A DNA stretch of 64,000 nucleotides, taken from positions 310,001 through 374,000 of the forward strand of contig CAYZMM010000002.1 of NCBI GenBank assembly GCA_964479535.1. The letters run 5' to 3'. The stretch comes from S015-6 sp964479535 (GTDB lineage Bacteria; Desulfobacterota; DSWW01). The translations under genes and the position numbers were made by a program. Below are positions 16,923 to 23,329 of the stretch, one piece after another; positions within the stretch are counted from its first letter, which is position 1; each line of letters begins with the position of its first letter. The notes beneath the pieces are model-generated. The model did not search any database. It saw only the letters and a program-made list of their open reading frames with translations, and was not told the DNA's origin.

Positions 16923-17144
16923 ATGCTTGGCGGAGTCGGCCCGACGGAGCTTGTCATCATCCTGTTCATCATCCTGGTGATCTTCGGTGCGGGGAAGCTG
17001 CCGGAAATCGGGGGCGCGCTCGGAAAGGGCATCAAAAACTTCAAGAAGGCGACGCGAGAGCCGGACGAGATCGACATCACGCCTCCGAGCAAGGAAATCG
17101 AGGAGAAGAACGCCCCTTCCGAGGAGAAGACCAAGGGAGGGTGA
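16923..17144 (+). CDS. tatA: Sec-independent protein translocase subunit TatA
   Basis: A 73-residue TatA/E protein that forms the pore-like assembly for export of folded twin-arginine proteins. It begins MLGGVGPTELVIILFIILVIFGAGKLPEIGGALGKGIKNFKK: a short N-tail, one transmembrane helix, the FG hinge and an amphipathic helix, then an acidic tail. I chose the ATG directly after GAGGGAGAAGGA; a GTG seven codons earlier would add charged residues before the helix, atypical for TatA. No tatB or tatC lies in this window. Confidence 0.95.
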   Translation: MLGGVGPTELVIILFIILVIFGAGKLPEIGGALGKGIKNFKKATREPDEIDITPPSKEIEEKNAPSEEKTKGG

Positions 17145-17146
17145 GC

Positions 17147-17296
17147 CTGGTGCCCTGTCCAGGAAATACGGGTGCAAATGTACGCCGCTTCAAATCGGGG
17201 GCGTAATTGGGGCCAGCCACCGATTTCCCCGGCCCGAATTGACGGTTGCAACAGCGAGGAAATCGGTGGCTGTCCCCAATTACCGTGCAATTACCG
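17147..17296. mobile_element. MITE-like repeat, copy 3 (inverted, right end lost)
   Basis: Homologous to copy 2 in opposite orientation: CCCTGTCCAGGAAATA, then GGGTGCA, GCTTCAA and GGGGCGTAATTGGGGCCAGCC follow in the same order as the complement of copy 2, including the palindromic core. The left boundary reads CTGG-TG where copies 1 and 2 have CTAG plus two bases. The right terminal repeat is missing; a different repeat begins there. It lies three bases after the tatA stop. Confidence 0.6.
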
Positions 17297-17297
17297 T

Positions 17298-17345
17298 GAA
17301 GCTGGGGGATTGCCACGCTTCGCTCGCAACATGCGCCGCAGATGG
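17298..17345 (+). repeat. 48-base dispersed repeat (copy a)
   Basis: Reads GAAGCTGGGGGATTGCCACG and continues with CTTCGCTCGCAACATGCG to GCAGATGGGA. The complement of a stretch 2.7 kb downstream matches with only a few differences. It abuts the broken end of the MITE-like element and the 3' end of the DUF3426 gene. Confidence 0.7.
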
Positions 17346-17371
17346 GACTTTTTCAACAGCCTCTCCCAGGC

Positions 17372-18484
17372 TCACTCGCCGCTCTGGTCCTGCAGGGAGT
17401 ACTCGTGGACCTCGAGGCTGAATTCCGAAAGCTTCGCGGGGGGATCGAAGAAGATGAGCATGAATGGGACCGACTTGCCGGGCTCGATGTTGAAATTGGA
17501 GAGTGTCGATCCGTAAGCGTTCTGAAGGCTCTGTTCGATCTTCTTGCGGGAAGAGGTCTTGATCTCCGCTGCCGTGAGTACGTTGCCGCAGTACACGATC
17601 TCCTCCGCGGCAGGATTCCCCCGTTCGTCGAAAAGAGTCCCCTTCACCTGAATCGAATGGCAGGGGCTCTTGTAGCGATTCGTCACCTTCCCTTCGATGA
17701 CGAAGACCGAAGGCCCCTTTCCAGCCCGGTCCTGAAAGCGCCCGTTCAGGTCGGAGATCTGGATCTTCCCGGACTCGAGGTTGCCCAGCGGCAGGGCGGC
17801 CAGGGCCCGCTGGCCGAGCTGCTTCACTTCCTGCCATGAGACCTGCGTTGCGCACCGGCTGGCAAGAAACCCGAGCGCCGCGATCAGCACCGCGACCAGG
17901 GCGACCCCGATCCAGAGACGAAGCCGGCGTTTCGGCCGCTTCCTGCCGACCACCATGTCCTGGCCCAGCGGGTAGGGTGTGGAGAAGTAGTCGCTTCCGC
18001 CCAAACCCGTCAGTTCCGAGGCATCGTCCACGCCCCCAGGGTCGAGGAGCACGTCGTTCGCCTCCTCGTCCAGGGGCTCGTCGATCTCGGGGATAGACCA
18101 GGATCCGTCCGGCTCATCCAAGGGGGCCGTGGTCGGAACCGGAGCCGGGATCGCGGCCGGTGTCGGGACCCGGCCGATCTCCTCGTAGGCCCGGACGATG
18201 GCGTATGGAATCTCGTCCCTTTGGAGAAAGATGGACGGATCGAGGTCCGTACCGGTCTCCTCTTCCGTAGGGAAGAGCGGGGATGGTTCCTCCTCGGTGG
18301 CGGGGGTCGGGGGGTGTGTGGGAGAAGGCGGGCCCGCAGGCGACCCCGGGGGCCGCTGGGCGCCGTGGGGCCGGATCAGAAAGGTCCTGTTGCAGTTCTT
18401 GCAGTGGATCTCGATGCCGTCCGGAGCGACCGAGGGCATGTCCACCGTGTAGGTTTCATGGCATCCTGGGCATTCAATGACCAT
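17372..18484 (-). CDS. MJ0042-type zinc finger and DUF3426 membrane protein
   Basis: A 370-residue protein. It begins with a zinc ribbon, MVIECPGCHETYTV ... IHCKNCNRTFLI (residues 1-38), of the MJ0042/GxxExxY-like type seen at the start of DUF3426 proteins. A long Pro/Glu-rich linker follows to about residue 190, then one transmembrane helix (LWIGVALVAVLIAALGFLAS) and a periplasmic C-terminal DUF3426 beta domain (about residues 240-370: VIEGKVTNRYKSPCHSIQVKGTLFDERG). The topology predicts a cytoplasmic zinc finger and an external sensor-like domain. Function is unknown. Confidence 0.85.
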   Translation of the reverse strand: MVIECPGCHETYTVDMPSVAPDGIEIHCKNCNRTFLIRPHGAQRPPGSPAGPPSPTHPPTPATEEEPSPLFPTEEETGTDLDPSIFLQRDEIPYAIVRAYEEIGRVPTPAAIPAPVPTTAPLDEPDGSWSIPEIDEPLDEEANDVLLDPGGVDDASELTGLGGSDYFSTPYPLGQDMVVGRKRPKRRLRLWIGVALVAVLIAALGFLASRCATQVSWQEVKQLGQRALAALPLGNLESGKIQISDLNGRFQDRAGKGPSVFVIEGKVTNRYKSPCHSIQVKGTLFDERGNPAAEEIVYCGNVLTAAEIKTSSRKKIEQSLQNAYGSTLSNFNIEPGKSVPFMLIFFDPPAKLSEFSLEVHEYSLQDQSGE

Positions 18485-18527
18485 CGCTTCTGCCTGGCCT
18501 CTGCATCGTCTTTCAGAGGCCCTTTGA

Positions 18528-18556
18528 TTGACCTTTCGAAGGGGCCTCGGTATCCT
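18528..18556 (+). promoter_or_regulatory. Candidate promoter for the DUF362 gene
   Basis: TTGACC, 17 bases, TATCCT, in the divergent gap between the DUF3426 and DUF362 genes. Both boxes deviate from consensus, so this is tentative. Confidence 0.4.
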
Positions 18557-18677
18557 GAAATCTAGTTAGTACCACAAACCGACACAATTTGAAAATTCAC
18601 CCGAGTCACGCGGTCGTGCCTGTTTTAGGGACGCACCGAGATCGACCCGAAGCACCTGAGAAGGAGGAGCCGAGCCG

Positions 18678-19796
18678 ATGGCCAGAGCGAAGGTCGCGGT
18701 CCTGAAGACCCAACCGGAAACGGTGGTTCAGGACTACAAGAAGCTTATGGACATGGCGGACTACGACAAGTTCTTTGCCATGGACAAGAAGATCTGCCTC
18801 AAGATCAACGTTTCCTGGCAGATCTTCTATCCGGGCTGCTCGACCACACCCTGGCAGCTGGAAGGAGTGATCCAGAAGCTGCTGGAGGACGGGGTGCCCA
18901 GGGAGAATCTGTACGGATGCCACAACCGGACGGTGGTCGTAGACGGGAAGATCGGTGAGGTCAACAACAAGCAGAAACAGATCGTCGTGGGGAAGCACGG
19001 GCTGGAGAACGTACACCTTCAGCCGGAGAATCTGAGCGAGTTTCGGCAGCTGATCCAGCAGGGGGAGTGGATCCGCTACGAGCCGAAGGGAGAAATGCTC
19101 ACCCTGAACGATGTTTTTCCAGAAGGGATCTACATCCCGAAGAGGTTCCTCGAAGAGAACATCCTCCATCTGCCCACGGTCAAGACCCACGTATTCACCA
19201 CCATGACCGGTGCGATGAAGAACGCTTTCGGTGCCCTGCTGCACCACGAGCGGCACTGGGCCCATGCGACGATTCACGAAACCCTGGTGGACCTCCTGAC
19301 GATTCAGAAGGAGATCTTTTCCGGTCTCTTTGCCGTGATGGACGGGACCTTTGTCGGCGATGGGGCCGGGCCGAGGGCCATGATTCCCTACGAGAAGGAC
19401 CTGATCCTTGCAAGCGGTGACATGGTTGCCATCGATGCCGTGGCGGCCCACATGATGGGCTTCGATCCCCTGTCTCTGGACTTCATCCGGCTCGCCCACG
19501 AAAAGGGGCTCGGCTGCGGGGACTTCCGTGAGATCGAGATCGTGGGGGAGGATGTCTCCAAGGTGAACTGGCGGTTCAAGAGCACCGACAACTTCGCGAG
19601 TCGCGGCCAGAAGATGATCTACCACGGGCTGCTCAAGCCTTTTGAGAGGGCGCTGCTGCGTACCCCCGTCGTGCCCTGGTCGTATCTCGCCTCTCGGACC
19701 TACTACGACGGGATATGGTACCCCTTTGTTGGTAAGCGGCGCGTGGAGCAGATGATGGGTACGAAATGGGGGAGGCTCTTCCAGGAGATCGCCTGA
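18678..19796 (+). CDS. DUF362 domain-containing protein
   Basis: A 372-residue protein of the DUF362 family. Blocks include KICLKINVSWQ, TTPWQLEGVIQKLLEDG, LPTVKTHVFTTMTGAMKNAFGAL, VMDGTFVGDGAGPRAM and LASGDMVAIDAVAAHMMGFDP. Many DUF362 proteins carry a four-cysteine ferredoxin module; none is visible here, so this is the cluster-free form. No signal peptide, so cytoplasmic. The function of the family is not established. GAAGGAGGAG precedes the ATG. It is monocistronic, being followed by a 570-base block of repeats. Confidence 0.85.
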   Translation: MARAKVAVLKTQPETVVQDYKKLMDMADYDKFFAMDKKICLKINVSWQIFYPGCSTTPWQLEGVIQKLLEDGVPRENLYGCHNRTVVVDGKIGEVNNKQKQIVVGKHGLENVHLQPENLSEFRQLIQQGEWIRYEPKGEMLTLNDVFPEGIYIPKRFLEENILHLPTVKTHVFTTMTGAMKNAFGALLHHERHWAHATIHETLVDLLTIQKEIFSGLFAVMDGTFVGDGAGPRAMIPYEKDLILASGDMVAIDAVAAHMMGFDPLSLDFIRLAHEKGLGCGDFREIEIVGEDVSKVNWRFKSTDNFASRGQKMIYHGLLKPFERALLRTPVVPWSYLASRTYYDGIWYPFVGKRRVEQMMGTKWGRLFQEIA

Positions 19797-19815
19797 CCCG
19801 GACGAGAATTCCTAA

Positions 19816-19975
19816 GTACTCCATCTCAACAATACGGTGACGCACCGAGGATGCCGAGGCGCCCGGCAGGCAAGGCGCGAGGAGGGCGAATACCGGGCGT
19901 ATTTAACCGACGAGCAACGCAGCCTGCCGGGATGGATCGGCATCCGAATGCCACCGTATTGTTGAGATGGAGTAC
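19816..19975. mobile_element. 160-base element with 24-base perfect terminal inverted repeats
   Basis: The left end GTACTCCATCTCAACAATAC plus GGTG is matched exactly by its complement at the right end. Further in, GGATGCCGA ... CCCGGCAGGC pairs imperfectly with GCCTGCCGGGATGGATCGGC and ATCC, so nearly the whole element can fold into one stem. It has no coding capacity. It is probably a non-autonomous transposable element or a large REP-like palindrome. Confidence 0.65.
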
Positions 19976-19981
19976 GAAGGG

Positions 19982-20030
19982 CCCATCTGCTGCGCTTGTT
20001 GCGAGCGAAGCGTGGCAATCCCTCAGCTTC
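19982..20030 (-). repeat. 48-base dispersed repeat (copy b, inverted)
   Basis: On the - strand reads GAAGCTGAGGGATTGCCACG then CTTCGCTCGCAACAAGCG to GCAGATGGG, almost identical to the copy next to the DUF3426 gene. It sits seven bases beyond the end of the 24-base inverted-repeat element. Confidence 0.7.
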
Positions 20031-20216
20031 AATCGTTGGGGTCTACAGCGTAGGCTTGATATCTACATGGACCTTCTTGTACATCTCTCGCCGGCACTGT
20101 TTCAGCGACCTGCCGAAGATGCTGCCGTAGGCGACTTCGCTCCGAGTCACATGGCCTCTGAAGAAAGCCGTTTGGCAGACGTCCGCTGGTGCCCTTCGCC
20201 ATGGGTCGGGTGCTTC

Positions 20217-20318
20217 GCTGCTGTCCGGTGTTCCGTCGGAGATTTGCGCCGGGCGACTTTGTAGGGGGAGAGGGAGACGGAGCCCAAGCAAATCGTAGAC
20301 GGAACACCGGACAGCAGC
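20217..20318. repeat. Hairpin repeat, copy A
   Basis: Perfect 21-base arms (GCTGCTGTCCGGTGTTCCGTC and its complement) enclose a 60-base core. Inside, GATTTGC pairs with GCAAATC and GGGC with GCCC. The core sequence (GGGCGACTTTGTAGGGGGAG ... GGAGCCCAAGCAAATC) recurs about 10 kb away, but the outer arms there differ in sequence while still pairing. It may act as a structured RNA, a bidirectional terminator, or a mobile palindrome. Confidence 0.6.
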
Positions 20319-20369
20319 GAAGGAGAGGCCCCGGGGTGAACGAAAGCGATTGCCTGCTGTCGGCCTCCT

Positions 20370-21788
20370 TCAAGAGGCGCCGCGGCCGAGGAGCACGGCG
20401 GGCAGCGTGCGCAGGATGATGATGAAGTCGAGCTTCAGGGACCAGTTGTCGATGTACTGAAGGTCCAGCTTCATCCACCTCTCGAAATCCACCTCGTTCC
20501 TACCGCTCACCTGCCACAGACCGCTGATCCCGGGCTTCATGCTCAGTCTTCTGTATTGCCAGGGTTCGTACTTCGTGATCTCGGAAGGCAGAGGCGGCCG
20601 CGGGCCCACGAAGCTCATCTCCCCCTTCAGAACATTGATCAGCTGCGGGAGCTCGTCCAGACTCGTTTTCCGAAGAAGCCTTCCGACGAACGTGCATCGA
20701 GGGTCGTCTTTGATCTTGAAGACGGGCCCGGAAAGCTCGTTTCTCTCCTCCAGGGATTCCCGAAGCTCCTCTGCGTTGTGGACCATGGTCCGGAACTTGT
20801 AAATTCGGAACCTTCGCTTGTGGAGGCCCACCCGCTCCTGTACGAAGAAGACAGGCCCCTTGGACGTGACCTTCACACAGAACGAAAGGAAGAGGAACAG
20901 AGGGAAGAGGAGCAGAATCATCGTAAAGGCGCCCACGCGGTCGATCGTTTCCTTGAGGACCATCTCCCACGTTTCCATGGGGGAGGCGGTGAACGTGAGC
21001 ATGGGAGTCCCGCGAAAATCCTCGAGATGCACCTGCGAAATGGTCGGGGAGTAAAGATCCATCATGACGCGCGTACGGATCCCCTGTTCCTCGCAGATCT
21101 CCAGCATGGAGGTGATGGTGTCCAGGTTGAGAAGCGGGAGGGCGATGTGCACCTCATCGATCGGGTTGGTGGAGATGACTTCCTGAAGATCCTCCAGGGT
21201 GCCGATCACACGGCCGTCGTCCAGCTGTTTTCCCACCTCCTCCGGGGTCTGGGACAGAAAACCGTAAACGACCATGCCCCACTCTCGATGGGCATGCAGC
21301 TTTTCGGCAACGGATCTGGCGCGAGTGCCCGTTCCGACGATCAGGATTCGGCGGAAGTTGTACCCTTTCGATCGGAGGCTGTGGAGGGATTCCTTCAGGA
21401 CGATGCGTACCAGCACGATGAGAACGACGTTGATGATACCGAAGAGAACCACGAAGAGACGGCTGATGTCGGTAATCCGCAGGAAGTAGCTGATCAGGAT
21501 CAGCAGGGTGATCCCCTCCCCGACGGACCACATGGCGATCCAGGCCACCCGCGGAACCGTGTCCAGCCGGCGGGATTCGTACATTCCGTTGATGCGGAAG
21601 AGAATGTACCAGACGGGGAGGACGAAGTAGAGGCCCGGGATGTACCGTTTGAGCTGGTCAAGGAACGGCAGAGCCGGGGAGAAGACCGCATTGTAGACGA
21701 GTACGGCCGCAACCAGGGAAAGGCAGGTCACGACAAGATCGAGAATGACGTTGACTCGTCTGAAAACCGTTGCTTTTTGCTTCAACAT
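20370..21788 (-). CDS. Polyprenyl glycosyl-phosphate transferase, exopolysaccharide initiating enzyme
   Basis: Transfers a sugar 1-phosphate from a nucleotide sugar onto undecaprenyl phosphate, the first committed step in polysaccharide assembly. The 472-residue protein has four N-terminal transmembrane helices (about residues 10-125), a Rossmann-like middle domain (ILIVGTGTRARSVAEKL), a fifth helix near residue 275 and the C-terminal catalytic domain: KGPVFFVQERVGLHKRRFRIYKFRTM, LRKTSLDELPQLINVLKGEMSFVGPRPPLP, KPGISGLWQVSGRN. This WbaP/WcaJ-type large architecture suits hexose-1-phosphate. It likely primes the glycan made by the genes further along this strand. Confidence 0.93.
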   Translation of the reverse strand: MLKQKATVFRRVNVILDLVVTCLSLVAAVLVYNAVFSPALPFLDQLKRYIPGLYFVLPVWYILFRINGMYESRRLDTVPRVAWIAMWSVGEGITLLILISYFLRITDISRLFVVLFGIINVVLIVLVRIVLKESLHSLRSKGYNFRRILIVGTGTRARSVAEKLHAHREWGMVVYGFLSQTPEEVGKQLDDGRVIGTLEDLQEVISTNPIDEVHIALPLLNLDTITSMLEICEEQGIRTRVMMDLYSPTISQVHLEDFRGTPMLTFTASPMETWEMVLKETIDRVGAFTMILLLFPLFLFLSFCVKVTSKGPVFFVQERVGLHKRRFRIYKFRTMVHNAEELRESLEERNELSGPVFKIKDDPRCTFVGRLLRKTSLDELPQLINVLKGEMSFVGPRPPLPSEITKYEPWQYRRLSMKPGISGLWQVSGRNEVDFERWMKLDLQYIDNWSLKLDFIIILRTLPAVLLGRGAS

Positions 21789-21875
21789 AGTGTGCGTGCT
21801 GTCTGACGGTCCTCGGTCCCGGTCGACGTTGAAGAGCAGGAAGGGTCTCCTGAATGATCCTTGGGCGTCCGCCCG

Positions 21876-22046
21876 TCAAGGCCCCTTCCCCAACAGGGTA
21901 ATCGCTTCGAAAAAGATCCTCAAAGACAAGTATGCCGAGCCGATCCCGCAGAGCAAGCCGAAGATTCCCCACCAGTTCACCTTTCCGGCTCCCTGGTTTC
22001 CTGCCTCCCGCTCCTGCCCTCCATCTTTCGGTCGCGTTTCGTCCAT
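21876..22046 (-). CDS. Small membrane protein, function unknown
   Basis: A 56-residue protein starting MDETRPKDGG: a charged, probably cytoplasmic N-terminus followed by one hydrophobic segment (WGIFGLLCGIGSAYLSLRIFFEAITLL). GGGAGAGG lies seven bases before this ATG, which I prefer to one nine codons earlier. It lies between the EMC3-like gene and the transferase gene on the same strand. Its short length and composition leave the function open. Confidence 0.5.
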   Translation of the reverse strand: MDETRPKDGGQEREAGNQGAGKVNWWGIFGLLCGIGSAYLSLRIFFEAITLLGKGP

Positions 22047-22157
22047 TTCCGAACCTCTCCCGGAACCCGGCATGTCCAGGGCCCTTGAAGCCGCCAGCCC
22101 CTCCTACCCAAGGACGTTAGCAGCCGGAGAGAGCGCTGTCAAAAAAGAACCGTTGTT

Positions 22158-22985
22158 TCAGAATTGTACCCGGAAGACTCCCTTCAGGAGGTACCCGGCG
22201 AGAAGGCTGAGGGCCAGGAACGGCCAGACCCAGTGCACGGTTCGGCCGAAGAGCCGGAAATCCCGTCGTGGATAGGCGATCTCCGCAGCCAGAAGATCCC
22301 CTCCCGGCGGGAGAGGCTGGCCCGCGGGATACCAGAGCAGATCGATGGCGCCTGCCGGCACGTGCCTCGGAGACACGGGCCGCATCTTCTCCGATACGGT
22401 GACCTGGATCGGGACCCGTTCGTCCCCCGAGGCCAGGAATAGGGTTGCGGCACCTGCCCGTTTCACCCGGATCTTCCAGTCGATTTCGGTCCCCTTCCCG
22501 ATCCGGACGGGTGGACTCTCGATCGACGTGCCTTCTCCGGGCAATAGGGCGGGTGGAGAGCGCTCTGCCCCGGGAGGCGCAGGCCGCCAGAAGGTGCGCA
22601 ACACGGCCGACTCCTCCGGCAGAAGAGGACGATAGCCGAACCGCGCCTCCATCTGTACCAGCAGAAGAAAGATGGGCAGAAAGACGATCACGAAAGGCTT
22701 CAGGTTGAGGCTCAGGTATTTCAGGTTTGCGGCCAGGGCGGCACGTACCGCCCTTCCCATCAGAACCGGGTCTTCCTGAAAGATCCTGATCTCGAGGATG
22801 TGTGCCTTGACGCGTTCCTTCACCGCTTTGATGGCTCTCTGAGGGGAGAGAAACTTGTAGACCAGAAGCACCGCTACGGCCGTGAGGACGGACACCCACA
22901 GCATGGGCCATATCGGCGCACTCTCCTCGAAAGGAGAGAACAGAACTCCATAGAAACTGTTCAGGATCTGCTGCAACCTTACCAC
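22158..22985 (-). CDS. Three-helix membrane protein resembling EMC3/TMCO1 (YidC/Oxa1 superfamily)
   Basis: About 275 residues. An N-terminal transmembrane helix (PMLWVSVLTAVAVLLVYKFLS) is followed by a charged helical hairpin (RAIKAVKERVKAHILEIRIFQEDPVLMGRAVRAALAANLKYLSL), a second helix (PFVIVFLPIFLLLVQMEARFGY), an external beta-rich domain of about 120 residues (FLASGDERVPIQVTV) and a last helix (WVWPFLALSLLAGYLLKGVF). One helix, a cytosolic coiled coil, then two helices is the plan of EMC3, TMCO1 and archaeal DUF106 insertases; the beta domain between helices 2 and 3 is an addition. The relationship is inferred from topology. The start is either GTG (reported) or TTG three codons later. 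It follows a phosphatase-superfamily gene and a small protein gene on the same strand. Confidence 0.6.
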   Translation of the reverse strand: MVRLQQILNSFYGVLFSPFEESAPIWPMLWVSVLTAVAVLLVYKFLSPQRAIKAVKERVKAHILEIRIFQEDPVLMGRAVRAALAANLKYLSLNLKPFVIVFLPIFLLLVQMEARFGYRPLLPEESAVLRTFWRPAPPGAERSPPALLPGEGTSIESPPVRIGKGTEIDWKIRVKRAGAATLFLASGDERVPIQVTVSEKMRPVSPRHVPAGAIDLLWYPAGQPLPPGGDLLAAEIAYPRRDFRLFGRTVHWVWPFLALSLLAGYLLKGVFRVQF

Positions 22986-23082
22986 CTTTGTCGAACAGCC
23001 CTTTCTGGATCCAAGGCGCAGCTGGGGCGCGTGGCCTGGCCCCTGATCCCTGACCCCTGATCCCTTTTGCGGCACAGCCGCA

Positions 23083-23268
23083 CTATGATATGTAGCCGAG
23101 ACCCTGGAGCTTCTTCCTGATCTCTTCCGCCGAATCCGTTTCGTCCAGCTGGGCCATCGCCTTCTCAAGGGTATGAACGATGAATTCGTCTTCCGAGGAG
23201 TATCCCGCGATCTTCGCGTAGCGCTTGATCTTCCGCATCAGTTCCTTATCGATCTTGATCTTGGGCAT
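23083..23268 (-). CDS. Small ribbon-helix-helix-like protein
   Basis: A 61-residue protein, MPKIKIDKELMRKIKRYAKIAGYSS, with an N-terminal strand-helix-helix pattern like MetJ/Arc-type ribbon-helix-helix proteins, then a helical tail ending AEEIRKKLQGLGYIS. The tail resembles the C-terminal ending of the second phosphatase-superfamily protein in this window (EEEEEVMKRLEKLGYL). It lies 61 bases after the 699-residue phosphatase gene on the same strand and may be its partner or regulator. DNA binding is possible but unproven. Confidence 0.65.
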   Translation of the reverse strand: MPKIKIDKELMRKIKRYAKIAGYSSEDEFIVHTLEKAMAQLDETDSAEEIRKKLQGLGYIS

Positions 23269-23329
23269 GGTTCCCTTTCGCTCCTCTTCGTTCCGGACAG
23301 ACGCCGGACGTCGCCCTGCGCCGACCGGT

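Larger units (their letters stand above)
19797..20369. other. 573-base gene-free region filled with repeats
   Basis: Between the DUF362 stop and the 3' end of the sugar-phosphate transferase gene lie, in order, a 160-base element with 24-base terminal inverted repeats, one copy of the 48-base dispersed repeat, about 185 bases with no recognised feature, and a long hairpin repeat shared with the region upstream of the Memo-AMMECR1 gene. No gene is supported in this region. Confidence 0.8.

Noticed and set aside
9894..17345. CRISPR array as an explanation for the repeated units
   Set aside because: The copies are few, long, palindromic and far apart, without regular spacers or cas genes.
20043..20291. 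A possible 82-residue - strand protein in the repeat region
   Set aside because: Part of it is translated from the hairpin repeat, and it has no ribosome binding site. The tail (RSEVAYGSIFGRSLKQCRREM) looks protein-like, but I cannot tie it to a family; a decayed gene fragment remains possible.
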